Notes: generated by a model from the sequence alone, not told the origin. Shown: positions 1 to 9,259, counted from the first letter of the stretch. The stretch is DNA of 64,000 bases from Promicromonospora sukumoe (GCF_014137995.1 NZ_JACGWV010000001.1:1116001-1180000), one strand, 5' to 3'. Numbers and translations: made by a program.

Positions 1-950
1 CGCTCCTGGTGGCGGTGGCGCTGCTCGTCGCGGTGATCTTCATGGGTGAGGTCACCAACGGCCAGCAGAACTGGCTCTCCTTCGGGCCGGTCCGCTTCCA
101 GCCCTCCGAGCTGGCCAAGCTCGCCCTCGCCGTCTGGCTGGGCACCGTGCTGGGCCGCAAGCAGGCGCTGCTCGGGAGCTGGTCGCACGCGATCATGCCC
201 GCGGTGCCCGGGGCGGTCGTGGTCATGGGCCTGGTGCTCGGCGGCGGCGACCTCGGCACGGCCCTGGTGATCGGCCTGCTCGTGGCCGGCGCGTTCCTCG
301 TGGCCGGCGTCCCCCTCTCGCTGATGGGGCTCGGCAGCGCCGTCGCCGCGTTCGTCGTCGGGTACGTGTTCATCCTGCAGCAGGGGTCCGGCGACCGGCT
401 GCGGCGCATCATCGCGACCTACGGCGCGGAGTGCGACGCCGCCTCGGAGTGCTACCAGTCCCTCCACGGCCTGTTCGGCCTCGGCACGGGCGGCCTCTGG
501 GGCGTGGGCCTGGGCGGCAGCCGCGAGAAGTGGAACTACCTGCCCGAGGCCCACAACGACTTCATCTTCGCCGTGATCGGCGAGGAGCTCGGCCTGTTCG
601 GCACGGTGCTGGTGCTCGCGCTGTTCGCCGTGCTGGGGCTGGCGATGAGCCGCGTGATCCGGCGGCACACGGACCCGTTCGTCAAGGTCACCACGGCCGC
701 CGTCGGCTGCTGGATCGTGGGCCAGGCGTTCGTGAACATCGGCGTGGTCATCGGCGTGCTGCCGGTGATCGGAGTGCCGCTGCCGCTGGTCTCCGCCGGC
801 GGCTCGGCCCTGATCACCACCATGGCCGCGCTCGGGATGGTGATCTCGTTCGCCCGGACCGAGCCAGGGGCTGCCAAGGCGCTCGCTGCACGCGGTAGCG
901 TCGTCCGCAAGTCACTGGCTGTGCTGGGCGGCGCGGTACGGAGACGGTAG
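1..950 (+). CDS. ftsW: FtsW, SEDS peptidoglycan glycosyltransferase (5' truncated by the window)
   Basis: This is the C-terminal part (over 313 residues) of a polytopic SEDS-family protein that polymerises lipid II at the division septum. The reading frame is open to base 1, so the true start lies upstream. Visible family signatures are FQPSELAK early in the fragment, NDFIFAVIGEELG around residue 178, and PLVSAGGSALITT near the C-terminus, separated by several hydrophobic helices. RodA is the close paralogue. Direct linkage to murG, murC, ftsQ and ftsZ makes FtsW the better call. It should act with a class B penicillin-binding protein encoded elsewhere. Confidence 0.93.
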   Translation, partial: LLVAVALLVAVIFMGEVTNGQQNWLSFGPVRFQPSELAKLALAVWLGTVLGRKQALLGSWSHAIMPAVPGAVVVMGLVLGGGDLGTALVIGLLVAGAFLVAGVPLSLMGLGSAVAAFVVGYVFILQQGSGDRLRRIIATYGAECDAASECYQSLHGLFGLGTGGLWGVGLGGSREKWNYLPEAHNDFIFAVIGEELGLFGTVLVLALFAVLGLAMSRVIRRHTDPFVKVTTAAVGCWIVGQAFVNIGVVIGVLPVIGVPLPLVSAGGSALITTMAALGMVISFARTEPGAAKALAARGSVVRKSLAVLGGAVRRR

Positions 951-1046
951 AAAAGTGCACGGCGGCCTGATCTGTGAACAGATCCTGCACGGCAGGCCGC
1001 GTCGCGATCGATTCGCCCGGGCCCGGGCGACGACGAGAAGGTGATG

Positions 1047-2198
1047 ATGAGCTCAGCAGTTGTGTCGGTGGTGCTTGCCGGAGGCGGCACCGCGGGACAC
1101 GTGAACCCCTTGCTCGCGGTGGCCGACGAGGTGCGGCGCCGCCAGCCCGGCGCGCGCGTGCTCGCGCTCGGTACCACGACCGGCCTGGAGGCCGACCTCG
1201 TGCCGGCGCGCGGCTACGAGCTGCGCCCGATCCCGCGCGTGCCGCTGCCGCGCCGCCCCAGCCCCGAGCTGCTGCGGCTGCCGGGCCGGCTGACGGCGGC
1301 GGTGCGGGCCGCGGAGGACGCGATCGACGAGATCGACGCCCAGGCCGTGATTGGCTTCGGCGGGTACGTCGCCACCCCGGCCTACCTCGCGGCCAAGCGC
1401 AAGGGCGTGCCGATCGTGATCCACGAGCAGAACGCCCGGCCCGGCCTCGCGAACCGGCTCGGCGCCCGGTGGGCGGCCCGCGTGGGCCTCACCTTCCCCG
1501 GCACGCCGCTGCGCGGCGGCACCCTGACCGGCCTGCCGCTGCGGCAGGCCATCGCGGAGCTGGTCGAGGCGCGCGAGGCCGACGCCGCCGGGCTGCGCGC
1601 CCGCGCCGCCGCCGAGCTCGGCCTCGACCCCGCCCTGCCCACCCTCGTGGTCACCGGCGGCTCGCTGGGCGCGCTGAGCCTCAACCGCGCCGTCTCGGGC
1701 GCCGCCGCCCAGATCCTCGCGGCCGGCGCCCAGGTGCTGCACCTGACGGGCAAGGGCAAGGCCGACGAGGTGCGCGAGACCGTCGCCGGCGTCGACGCCG
1801 AGCGCTACCAGGTGCGGGAGTACCTGGAGCAGATGGAGCTCGCCTACGCCGTGGCCGACCTCGTGGTCTGCCGCTCGGGCGCCGGCTCCGTCGCCGAGCT
1901 CGCCGCCCTCGGCATCCCCGCCGTCTACGTGCCGCTGCCGATCGGCAACGGCGAGCAGCGGCTCAACGCGGCCCCGCTGGTCTCGGCGGGCGGCGGCCTG
2001 CTGGTGGACGACGCCGACGTCACGCCCGCCTGGGTCGCCGCGGAAGTGCCCTCGCTGCTCGCGGACCGCGAGCGGCTCGGTGTGATGGCGAAGGCCGCAC
2101 GGGCGGCCGGCACCAGTGACGGCGCCGCACGTGTCGTCGATCTCGTCGAGCAAGCCGTACGGTCAGCAGGTACCGACACCACGGAGGTCAGGTCATGA
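1047..2198 (+). CDS. murG: MurG, UDP-GlcNAc transferase forming lipid II
   Basis: This GT28 enzyme adds GlcNAc to undecaprenyl-PP-MurNAc-pentapeptide on the inner membrane face. The N-terminal GGGTAGHVNP loop binds the lipid acceptor side. The C-terminal CRSGAGSVAEL and PLPIGNGEQRLNA segments form the UDP-GlcNAc pocket. Length is about 383 residues, normal for the family. Three starts sit in a row (GTG 1041, ATG 1044, ATG 1047). The GAGAAGG ribosome binding site at 1035-1041 is best spaced for 1047. The stop overlaps the murC start by four bases (ATGA), indicating translational coupling within the dcw operon. Confidence 0.93.
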   Translation: MSSAVVSVVLAGGGTAGHVNPLLAVADEVRRRQPGARVLALGTTTGLEADLVPARGYELRPIPRVPLPRRPSPELLRLPGRLTAAVRAAEDAIDEIDAQAVIGFGGYVATPAYLAAKRKGVPIVIHEQNARPGLANRLGARWAARVGLTFPGTPLRGGTLTGLPLRQAIAELVEAREADAAGLRARAAAELGLDPALPTLVVTGGSLGALSLNRAVSGAAAQILAAGAQVLHLTGKGKADEVRETVAGVDAERYQVREYLEQMELAYAVADLVVCRSGAGSVAELAALGIPAVYVPLPIGNGEQRLNAAPLVSAGGGLLVDDADVTPAWVAAEVPSLLADRERLGVMAKAARAAGTSDGAARVVDLVEQAVRSAGTDTTEVRS

Positions 2199-3694
2199 GC
2201 ACCACGGTCACTGAGACGACGGACCAGGTCACCAAGCTCGGCCGCGTCCACATGATCGGCATCGGCGGGGCGGGCATGTCCGTCGTCGCCCGCCTGCTCG
2301 CCGGGCGCGGGGTGCCCGTGCAGGGTTCCGACGCCGCGGAGTCGGAGGCGCTCGCCGCGCTGCGCGCCGAGGGCGTCAAGGTCTGGGTGGGCCACGACGC
2401 CGCCCACCTCACCGGCGCGGACACCGTGGTGATCTCCAGCGCGGTGCACGAGGACAACCCGGAGCTGTCCGCGGCCCGCGGCCGCCGCCTCAACGTGCTG
2501 CACCGCTCGCAGGCGCTGGCGGCGCTGATGGACGGGTCGCGGGGCGTCGCCGTCGCAGGCGCGCACGGCAAGACCACGACGTCGGCCATGGTCGCCACCA
2601 TCCTCCGCGAGGCGGGCCTGGACCCGTCGTACGCGATCGGCTCCACCGTGCGGACCGCCAACGGCTCGACGCCGGGCGGGCACCTGGGCTCGTCGGACGT
2701 GCTCGTGGCCGAGGCCGACGAGTCGGACGGCTCGTTCCTGAACTACACGCCCACCATCGCCGTGGTGACCAACGTCGAGGCCGACCACCTGGACCACTAC
2801 GGCACCGCGGAGGCGTTCAACGGCGCGTTCATCCGGTTCGCGCGCCGCCTGGTGCCCGAGGGCTGGCTGATCGCCTGCGCCGACGACGAGGGCTCGCTGT
2901 CCGTGGGCGCCACGATCTGCGCCACGGGCGGCCACGTCATCACCTACGGCACCAACGACACCGCCCGCGTGCGGGTCACGGACATCTCCACGACGCCGGA
3001 GGGCACCACGGCGGTGCTGCGGGGCGACATCCTGGGCACCAACGAGCAGGTGGCCGACGGCGCCGGCGTGTCCGGCACCGTCCCCGGCATCACGATGCGC
3101 CTGTCCGTCCCGGGCAAGCACAACGTGCTCAACGCGACCGCCGCCGTCATCGTCGCGGTGAAGCTGGGTGTGCCCGCCGAGCAGGCGGTCGCCGGCGTCC
3201 AGGCGTTCATCGGCACGGGCCGCCGCTTCGAGGAGAAGGGCGAGGCCGACGGCGTGCTCGTCGTCGACGACTACGCGCACCACCCCACGGAGATCAAGGC
3301 CGTGCTCACGGCGGCCCGCGAGGTCGCCGACGGCGGCCGGGTGCTGGTGCTGTTCCAGCCGCACCTGTACTCGCGCACCAAGACGTTCGCCGACCGGTTC
3401 GCCGCGGAGCTGTCCGCCGCGGACGAGGTGGTGGTCACGGACATCTACGGGGCGCGCGAGGAGCTCGACCCGACGGTCACGCCGAACACGATCGTGGACC
3501 TCATGGCCGACCACGGCGCCGCCTACGCGGTGCCGGACCGGCTCGACGCCGCGCACGTGATCGCCGACCTCGCCCGGCCGGGCGACGTGGTGCTCACCGT
3601 GGGCGCGGGCGACGTGACCCAGCTCGGACCGGCCGTCCTCGCGCGCCTCGCGGCCCGCGTGGCGACCGGTACGCCGGGGCTGGGCGAGGACTGA
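2195..3694 (+). CDS. murC: MurC, UDP-MurNAc--L-alanine ligase
   Basis: This cytoplasmic ATP-dependent ligase adds L-Ala to UDP-MurNAc, the first step of stem-peptide assembly. It is 499 residues long with the full Mur-ligase layout: N-terminal Rossmann motif GIGGAGMS (about residue 26), ATP loop GAHGKTTTSAM (about 124), ligase core including VVTNVEADHLDHYG, and C-terminal DDYAHHPTEI. A GGAGG-type site precedes the ATG. It is coupled to murG by an ATGA overlap and to ftsQ by a TGATG overlap. murB and ddl are not in this cluster. Confidence 0.95.
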   Translation: MSTTVTETTDQVTKLGRVHMIGIGGAGMSVVARLLAGRGVPVQGSDAAESEALAALRAEGVKVWVGHDAAHLTGADTVVISSAVHEDNPELSAARGRRLNVLHRSQALAALMDGSRGVAVAGAHGKTTTSAMVATILREAGLDPSYAIGSTVRTANGSTPGGHLGSSDVLVAEADESDGSFLNYTPTIAVVTNVEADHLDHYGTAEAFNGAFIRFARRLVPEGWLIACADDEGSLSVGATICATGGHVITYGTNDTARVRVTDISTTPEGTTAVLRGDILGTNEQVADGAGVSGTVPGITMRLSVPGKHNVLNATAAVIVAVKLGVPAEQAVAGVQAFIGTGRRFEEKGEADGVLVVDDYAHHPTEIKAVLTAAREVADGGRVLVLFQPHLYSRTKTFADRFAAELSAADEVVVTDIYGAREELDPTVTPNTIVDLMADHGAAYAVPDRLDAAHVIADLARPGDVVLTVGAGDVTQLGPAVLARLAARVATGTPGLGED

Positions 3695-4812
3695 TGCGCC
3701 CGCCCGCGCGCCCTCGCGCCGCGGGCACGGCACGGCCGCGCCCGGAGGACCAGGGCGCGGCCGCACCCGACCAGGACGAGCAGACCCTGGACCGGCGCGA
3801 CCGGACGCCGCGGGGCGCCGCGCCGCGGCGCCGGGTCCCGGCGCCGTCCGACCCGGCACGGCCGGGGACCGGCGGGGTGCGATCGGTCCAGGGCCGGCCG
3901 GCGCAGGGTTCCCAGGGCCGGCCGAGCAGCAGCGGGCCGTCGGCCCCGGGCCGGGAGCGCGCGGCCCAGCAGCGTCCGGCGGGGCAGCGCCCGGCCGAGC
4001 AGCGTCCGGCGGCCGGCCGTCCCGGTCCTGGCACCGGCACCGCGCCGTCGTCGGGCGGACGCGGCGGCGTGGTCTCGGACCAGCTCGCCGACCGTCTCGC
4101 CGAACGCATCGCGATGGCGCGCTACCGCGTGTGGCGCCGGATCGGCTGGACCGTGCTCTCGGTCGCCGTCGCGGCGGGCCTGGTGTGGGCGGCGTTCTTC
4201 TCGCCGCTGTTCTCCCTCGACCCGGAGCAGGTGCGGGTCACGGGCCAGGGCACCACGGTCGACGTCGGCGAGGTGCGCGACGCCGTGACCGACGAGGCGG
4301 GCATCCCGCTCCCGCGCCTGGACACGGTGGGCCTGCGCGAGGAGATCCTCGCGATGAACGCCGTCAAGAACGTGCGGATCACGCGCGCCTGGCCGGACGG
4401 GCTGCGGGTGGAGCTCACGTCGCGCGAGCCGGTCGTCGCCGTGCCGCAGCCGGGTGGGGTGCACGCCCTGATGGACGCCGAGGGCGTGCGCGTCGCGACG
4501 GTCGAGGAGGTGCCCGACGGCCTGCCCTCGATCGTCACCTCCCTGTCCGACCCCGGGGCCGGCCGCCGCGCCCTGGACGCGGCCCTCTCGGTGCTCGGCG
4601 CGCTGCCGCCCAGGCTCGCCGCCGACATCCGTACGGTGAGCGCGGCGACCCAGGACGACGTGCGGACCACGCTGACCGACGGGCGCGTCATCCGGTGGGG
4701 GAACGGCGCGGAGGTGCCGCTCAAGACGAAGGTCGCGCAGACGCTCCTGAAGGCGGAACCGACGGCGACGACGGTCGACGTGTCGTCGCCGGAGCTCCCG
4801 GTCACGCACTGA
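3694..4812 (+). CDS. ftsQ: FtsQ/DivIB, divisome membrane protein with POTRA domain
   Basis: This 372-residue bitopic protein links early and late divisome proteins. The first 140 residues are a low-complexity Pro/Arg/Ala/Gln cytoplasmic tail with short repeats (QRPAGQRPAEQRP), typical of actinobacterial FtsQ. One transmembrane helix spans about residues 150-170. It is followed by the POTRA domain (starting near FSLDPEQVRVTG) and the beta domain ending with ELPVTH. The start is fixed by the TGATG overlap with murC. Sequence conservation is limited, so the call rests on topology, POTRA and gene order. Confidence 0.9.
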   Translation: MRPPARPRAAGTARPRPEDQGAAAPDQDEQTLDRRDRTPRGAAPRRRVPAPSDPARPGTGGVRSVQGRPAQGSQGRPSSSGPSAPGRERAAQQRPAGQRPAEQRPAAGRPGPGTGTAPSSGGRGGVVSDQLADRLAERIAMARYRVWRRIGWTVLSVAVAAGLVWAAFFSPLFSLDPEQVRVTGQGTTVDVGEVRDAVTDEAGIPLPRLDTVGLREEILAMNAVKNVRITRAWPDGLRVELTSREPVVAVPQPGGVHALMDAEGVRVATVEEVPDGLPSIVTSLSDPGAGRRALDAALSVLGALPPRLAADIRTVSAATQDDVRTTLTDGRVIRWGNGAEVPLKTKVAQTLLKAEPTATTVDVSSPELPVTH

Positions 4813-4820
4813 ACGGCGGC

Positions 4821-4842
4821 GAAATCACATCGCTGTGATTTC
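4821..4842. promoter_or_regulatory. Perfect dyad in the ftsQ-ftsZ gap (candidate operator)
   Basis: Nine-base perfect arms GAAATCACA and TGTGATTTC are separated by TCGC, in the 199-base gap before ftsZ. No T-run follows, so an operator is more likely than a terminator. Related dyads occur at 7223-7244 and 10088-10107. The rest of the gap (about 4920-4970) is unusually AT-rich for this genome and is the likely ftsZ promoter and leader. Confidence 0.55.
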
Positions 4843-5011
4843 TCGCGTGCATCGGTGCGCGACACGCGCGACGATGTCTTCGACACACCCCGGCGGCGCA
4901 CCTACCGTCGAACTCAGCAGCAACCTGACATAACTCTAACCCTCTACCTCAACCTGAGACTTTGGGAGGGACGAGAGTCGGGACTCGGGACCCGAATCGA
5001 AAGGCGACGAC

Positions 5012-6349
5012 GTGGCAACTCCGCAGAACTACCTGGCAGTAATCAAGGTGGTCGGTATCGGCGGCGGTGGTGTGAACGCCGTCAACCGCATGATCGAGGT
5101 CGGCCTCAAGGGCGTCGAGTTCATCGCGATCAACACCGACGCACAGGCACTCCTCATGTCCGACGCCGACGTCAAGCTCGACGTCGGCCGGGAGCTCACG
5201 CGCGGCCTCGGCGCCGGCGCGGACCCCGAGGTCGGCAAGAAGGCCGCCGAGGACCACGCCGAGGAGATCGAGGACGTCCTGCGCGGCGCCGACATGGTCT
5301 TCGTCACCGCCGGCGAGGGCGGCGGCACCGGCACCGGCGGCGCTCCCGTCGTGGCGCGCATCGCGCGCTCGCTCGGCGCGCTGACCGTCGGCGTCGTGAC
5401 GCGCCCGTTCACGTTCGAGGGCCGCCGCCGCGCGGTCCAGGCCGAGAGCGGCATCGAGAACCTCCGCGACGAGGTCGACACGCTGATCGTGATCCCGAAC
5501 GACCGGCTCCTGTCGATGTCGGACCGCAACGTCTCCGCGATCGCGGCGTTCCACTCGGCCGACCAGGTGCTGCACTCCGGCGTGCAGGGCATCACCGACC
5601 TCATCACCACGCCCGGCCTGATCAACCTCGACTTCGCGGACGTGAAGTCCGTGATGCAGGGTGCGGGCTCGGCGCTCATGGGCATCGGCTCCGCGCGCGG
5701 CGAGGACCGTGCGGTCCAGGCCGCCGAGCTGGCGATCTCCTCGCCGCTGCTCGAGGCCTCGATCGACGGCGCGCACGGCGTGCTGCTCTCGATCCAGGGT
5801 GGCAGCGACCTCGGCCTCTTCGAGGTGCACGAGGCCGCGCGCCTGGTGCAGGAGGCCGCGCACCCGGAGGCGAACATCATCTTCGGTACGGTCATCGACG
5901 ACGCGCTGGGCGACGAGGTGCGGGTCACCGTCATCGCGGCCGGCTTCGACGGCGGCCTGCCCAAGGAGCGCAAGGACAACCGGGCGCTCGGCCAGGTCGC
6001 CGGCGCGGTCGGGGCCGGCTCGCGCAGCCCCGCGACGGCGCCGGTCCCGCTGCCCGACGTGTCGGACGCCGCTCGTCGTGCGCCCGAGTACACCGGGAAC
6101 GGCATGCCGCCGTCGGTTCCCCCGACGCAGCAGCCGGCCCCCGTGTCCACGCTGCCCCGCGTGATCGACGACGAGGGCTCGGACGACGTGCCGCGCACGC
6201 TGGACGAGCCGGCGGTCGTGGTGCAGGGCTCGTTCAACCGGCAGGACGTCAACCGCGAGCAGGGCGAGCGCGTCGAGGTCCCGCCGCTGTACGACGAGAA
6301 CCCGCGCCGTGCGGCCGAGGACCTGGACGTCCCCGACTTCCTGAAGTGA
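5012..6349 (+). CDS. ftsZ: FtsZ, tubulin-like division GTPase
   Basis: FtsZ polymerises into the cytokinetic Z-ring. It is 445 residues long. The N-terminal GTPase core has [15 protein letters not shown], the tubulin signature [12 protein letters not shown] (about residue 105), and the T7-loop region around [12 protein letters not shown] variable linker (about 325-430) is followed by a conserved C-terminal tail ending DVPDFLK that binds SepF and FtsW in Actinobacteria. The GTG start at 5012 follows GAAAGG at 4999-5004. The 199-base upstream gap shows ftsZ has its own promoter region in addition to any read-through. Confidence 0.97.
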   Translation: MATPQNYLAVIKVVGIGGGGVNAVNRMIEVGLKGVEFIAINTDAQALLMSDADVKLDVGRELTRGLGAGADPEVGKKAAEDHAEEIEDVLRGADMVFVTAGEGGGTGTGGAPVVARIARSLGALTVGVVTRPFTFEGRRRAVQAESGIENLRDEVDTLIVIPNDRLLSMSDRNVSAIAAFHSADQVLHSGVQGITDLITTPGLINLDFADVKSVMQGAGSALMGIGSARGEDRAVQAAELAISSPLLEASIDGAHGVLLSIQGGSDLGLFEVHEAARLVQEAAHPEANIIFGTVIDDALGDEVRVTVIAAGFDGGLPKERKDNRALGQVAGAVGAGSRSPATAPVPLPDVSDAARRAPEYTGNGMPPSVPPTQQPAPVSTLPRVIDDEGSDDVPRTLDEPAVVVQGSFNRQDVNREQGERVEVPPLYDENPRRAAEDLDVPDFLK

Positions 6350-6371
6350 CCGGCCGGGTAACCTCACACCC

Positions 6372-7163
6372 GTGAGCGAAACCCGGACTCTTGCAGGCGT
6401 GCACCCCGTCGACCTGGGCGACGGGGTGCGCGCCTTCTTCACGTCCAGCGCGGGCGGCGTCTCGCCCGCCCCCTGGGCGGCGGACGGCGGCGGCGGTCTC
6501 AACCTGGGCCTGAACGTGTCCGACGACGAGGACCGCGTCGCGGTCAACCGCTCCCGTGCCGCCGACCGGCTCGGCGCGCCGGTGGCGTTCGCCACCCAGG
6601 TGCACGGCGACGTGGTGCTCGAGCTCGGTCCGGCCGAGCGCGAGGCGTGGGCGGCGGACCGGCCGCCGGCGTCGGCGGGGGAGGGCGACGCGCTCGTCAC
6701 CGCCGAGCCCGGCCTCGGCCTTGGCGTGCTGGTCGCGGACTGCGTCCCGGTGCTGCTCGCCGACCCGGTGGCGCGCGTCGTCGCCGTCGCGCACGCCGGG
6801 CGCAAGGGCGTCCTGGCCGGCGTGGTGCACCGGGCGCTCGACTCGCTCGTCGCCCGGGGTGCGGACACCGTGCGCGTGCGCGCCGCCGTCGGCCCCGCGG
6901 TGTGCGGGCGGTGCTACGAGGTGCCCGCCGCGATGCGCGACGAGGTGGCCGCCGCCGTGCCCGAGACCTTCGCGACCACGAGTGAGGGAACGCCGGGCCT
7001 CGACCTGCCCGCCGGGGTGGTCGCGCAGCTCGCCTCCCGCGGGGTCGCGGTGACGCGGGTCGAGCGCTGCACGCTCGAGGACAAAGAACTGTTCTCGCAC
7101 CGGCGGGCGAGCGTGACGGGGGTCACGACGGGCCGCCAGGCCGGTGTCGTGGCGCTTTTCTGA
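6372..7163 (+). CDS. pgeF: PgeF/YfiH-family laccase-domain protein (peptidoglycan editing or purine nucleoside phosphorylase)
   Basis: 263 residues of the multicopper-oxidase-like YfiH family. Members have been shown to remove mis-incorporated residues from peptidoglycan precursors and/or to act on purine nucleosides. Metal-site signatures are TQVHGD (about residue 76), ADCVPVLLAD, HAGRKG, the CGRCYEV segment, and the C-terminal FSHRR. The GTG start lies 22 bases after ftsZ, so it is probably co-transcribed. In related genomes a YggS-type PLP protein usually follows; here 270 non-coding bases and then sepF follow. Confidence 0.85.
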   Translation: MSETRTLAGVHPVDLGDGVRAFFTSSAGGVSPAPWAADGGGGLNLGLNVSDDEDRVAVNRSRAADRLGAPVAFATQVHGDVVLELGPAEREAWAADRPPASAGEGDALVTAEPGLGLGVLVADCVPVLLADPVARVVAVAHAGRKGVLAGVVHRALDSLVARGADTVRVRAAVGPAVCGRCYEVPAAMRDEVAAAVPETFATTSEGTPGLDLPAGVVAQLASRGVAVTRVERCTLEDKELFSHRRASVTGVTTGRQAGVVALF

Positions 7164-7222
7164 CCGTCCGTGGCGGATCTGTGCCACCGTCGCGACACGC
7201 CGGTAACAGGGCCCTGACCTGC

Positions 7223-7244
7223 GAAATCACACGGATGTCGTTTT
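7223..7244. promoter_or_regulatory. Imperfect ATCACA-N4-TGT dyad upstream of sepF
   Basis: The left arm GAAATCACA is identical to the dyad before ftsZ. The spacer CGGA has the same length (4 nt). The right arm TGTCGTTTT is degenerate (6 of 9 positions pair). The matching architecture suggests the same DNA-binding protein. Confidence 0.45.
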
Positions 7245-7259
7245 TAGCGAGCAATCGCT

Positions 7260-7282
7260 GAACAACTTTGGCAAAGTTGTTC
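7260..7282. promoter_or_regulatory. 23-base perfect palindrome upstream of sepF
   Basis: Ten-base arms GAACAACTTT and AAAGTTGTTC are separated by GGC. It lies about 150 bases before sepF in the 270-base pgeF-sepF gap. It is AT-rich against a GC-rich background. No T-run follows, so it may be an operator or a short RNA hairpin rather than a canonical terminator. Confidence 0.5.
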
Positions 7283-7433
7283 GTGGCACGGCGTGTCGCA
7301 CTTCCGGGTCGGATTGCGCCGAGCTACTTTTGTCAAGGCGACCTCGACGTGAGGTCAAGGTCGGACCTGTTGTACGGGCCCGCTGGGACACAGACAGAAG
7401 GACGCACAGCAGGCGACGAACGGAGAGTGTGCG

Positions 7434-7904
7434 ATGGCCGGAGCGCTTCGCAAGACCATGCTGTATCTGGGCCTCGCCGACGATCAGGGCGAGCAGGAGT
7501 ACCTCGACGAGTATGACGAGGGCCTGGAGGAGAACGTGGAGGACCACCGACACGCGCAGGTCACGCCGCTGCACCGCGATGGCGTGCCCCACCAGGCGCT
7601 CTCCACCGGGGAGCTGCGCCGCATCACGACCGTGCACCCGCGCTCGTACAACGACGCACGGAGCATCGGCGAGGCTTTCCGCGCCGGCACTCCCGTCATC
7701 ATGAACCTCTCCGACATGGACGACGCCGACGCCAAGCGCCTGGTCGACTTCTCGGCCGGCCTCATCTTCGGTCTGCACGGCTCGATCGAGCGGGTGACCA
7801 ACAAGGTCTTCCTGCTCTCTCCCGAGCACGTGGAGATCGCCGCCGAGGAGCAGGTCGCCACCGAGAAGCCGAACGGTCGCGGCGGCTTCTACAACCAGAG
7901 CTGA
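7434..7904 (+). CDS. sepF: SepF, FtsZ membrane anchor and divisome protein
   Basis: SepF forms rings that tether FtsZ to the membrane; in Actinobacteria, which lack FtsA, it is the main anchor. The 156-residue product starts with an N-terminal amphipathic stretch ([14 protein letters not shown]). An acidic linker ([17 protein letters not shown]) follows, then the SepF core with [41 protein letters not shown] and [18 protein letters not shown] at 7422-7427 fixes the ATG. It is transcribed apart from pgeF and ends in a strong terminator. Confidence 0.95.
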   Translation: MAGALRKTMLYLGLADDQGEQEYLDEYDEGLEENVEDHRHAQVTPLHRDGVPHQALSTGELRRITTVHPRSYNDARSIGEAFRAGTPVIMNLSDMDDADAKRLVDFSAGLIFGLHGSIERVTNKVFLLSPEHVEIAAEEQVATEKPNGRGGFYNQS

Positions 7905-7926
7905 GTCCGGCACACACATCGAGCAA

Positions 7927-7964
7927 GGGTGAGGGGCGGTCGCGGAAGCGGCCGCCCCTCACCC
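7927..7964 (+). terminator. Rho-independent-type hairpin after sepF
   Basis: A 17-bp stem with one G-T pair (GGGTGAGGGGCGG on the left) and a GGAA tetraloop begins 22 bases past the sepF stop. No long T-run is present, as is usual for high-GC actinobacteria. Confidence 0.8.
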
Positions 7965-8052
7965 CTGTCCGGGGCGGTTCTCGCGGACTCGCACGGTCCC
8001 TTTACCTGCGAGATCACCTGCAACCGGGTCCGGACAGGTTAGGTTGTCCCTT

Positions 8053-8331
8053 GTGATCTGGGACTTCATCGGCTTCCTGCTGTGGCTCTTCCTGCTGTTC
8101 CTCATCGGACGGCTCATCTTCGACTGGGTGCAGTTCTTTGCCCGGGACTGGCGGCCCCGTGGTGTGCTGCTCGTGATCGCCGAGGCGATCTACACGGTCA
8201 CGGACCCGCCCCTGCGGTTCCTGCGCCGGCTGATCCCGCCCCTGCGGCTGGGTCAGGTGCAGCTCGACCTGGCGTTCATCGTCCTGTTCTTCGGCGTGTC
8301 GCTGCTCTCGTCGATCATCGGGCGCCTCTAG
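8053..8331 (+). CDS. YggT-family membrane protein
   Basis: A protein of about 92 residues with two hydrophobic helices (WDFIGFLLWLFLLFLIGRLIF near the N-terminus, LAFIVLFFGVSLLSSII at the C-terminus). Between them is the family segment TVTDPPLRFLRRLIPP. YggT proteins accompany the division genes in many bacteria; their role is unsettled. GTG at 8053 is preferred, with AGG nine bases upstream. An in-frame TTG at 8044 would add three residues. It lies between sepF and divIVA, the standard actinobacterial order. Confidence 0.85.
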   Translation: MIWDFIGFLLWLFLLFLIGRLIFDWVQFFARDWRPRGVLLVIAEAIYTVTDPPLRFLRRLIPPLRLGQVQLDLAFIVLFFGVSLLSSIIGRL

Positions 8332-8596
8332 GGCGGCCGGGTACGTGGTGAATGTGTGCCGGTTCGCGGCAGACTCACCCGGACGCCCGGTGGCCAAGCG
8401 TGCTAAATCATTGACCGGGCCATGGAAATGGCCTGGGGTGACACGGCACACTCTGTGAGGAATTCGTGCCCGGCGGTGCTCCCGGTGTCCCGGGCCGATG
8501 TCGTCCGCTACCGTGGGCTTCGGCGAAGGGCGAGCGGCTTGCTAGCGCCGACGTCCGAGTTCAGCGTTCCTACGTTCTAACTTTCGAGGTGACACG

Positions 8597-9238
8597 ATGG
8601 CACTGCTTACTGCAGAGGACATCCTCAACAAGAAGTTCTCCGCGACGAAGTTCCGCGAGGGCTACGACGTGGAGGAGGTCGACGACTTCCTCGACGAGGT
8701 CGTGCGGACGCTGACCAACGTCCAGGAGGAGAACGAGGGGCTCCGGCAGAAGGTCGCGGCCGCCGAGCGGCGGATCGCCGAGCTGTCGCGCAGCGACGCC
8801 GCCGCCCCCGCCCGCGCGCAGGCGGCGCCGGTCGCGGCTCCCGTCATGCCGACCGGTCCAGCCGGCCCCAAGGGCAACGGCCCGGAGCCGGAGTCGGCGA
8901 CCGGCATGCTCCAGCTGGCCCAGAAGCTGCACGACGACTACGTGCGCTCCGGCCAGGAGGAGGGCGACCGCCTCATCACGGAGGCCAAGACCGAGGGTGC
9001 GCGCATCGTGCGCGACGCCGAGGAGACCTCGCACCGCACGCTCTCGCAGCTCGAGCAGGAGCGTTCGCTCCTGGAGCGCAAGATCGACGAGCTGCGCCTG
9101 TTCGAGCGGGACTACCGCACGCGCCTGAAGAGCTTCCTGCAGAACCTGCTGGGTGACCTGGACGCCCGCGGCTCGGCGCTGCCGCCGCGGAACAACCAGC
9201 AGTCCGGCCGGCCGGTCGAGATGGCCCAGGGGATCTGA
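8597..9238 (+). CDS. divIVA: DivIVA/Wag31 polar growth protein
   Basis: 213-residue coiled-coil scaffold that marks negative membrane curvature and organises polar or septal wall synthesis. The N-terminal lipid-binding domain has the signature FSATKFREGYDVEEVDDFLDEV; coiled coil begins at RTLTNVQEENEGLRQKV. An Ala/Pro-rich linker (about residues 75-105) separates this from a second coiled-coil block (ARIVRDAEETSHRTLSQLEQ). GAGGTGACACG precedes the ATG. The 265-base upstream gap probably carries its own promoter. Two hairpins follow, closing the division cluster. Confidence 0.95.
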   Translation: MALLTAEDILNKKFSATKFREGYDVEEVDDFLDEVVRTLTNVQEENEGLRQKVAAAERRIAELSRSDAAAPARAQAAPVAAPVMPTGPAGPKGNGPEPESATGMLQLAQKLHDDYVRSGQEEGDRLITEAKTEGARIVRDAEETSHRTLSQLEQERSLLERKIDELRLFERDYRTRLKSFLQNLLGDLDARGSALPPRNNQQSGRPVEMAQGI

Positions 9239-9259
9239 CAGCAGAGCACCAGACAGCAC

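Noticed and set aside
1053..2153. Long minus-strand frame opposite murG and many similar long frames (for example 14533-16029, 16837-21102, 41283-45152)
   Set aside because: They lie antisense to clear genes, are rich in His/Arg/Val-type composition expected from high-GC shadow frames, and show no domain motifs.
4821..4842. CRP/GlxR binding site before ftsZ
   Set aside because: Half-sites are in the inverse order (ATCACA-N4-TGTGAT), not TGTGA-N6-TCACA, so a cAMP-CRP box is not supported.
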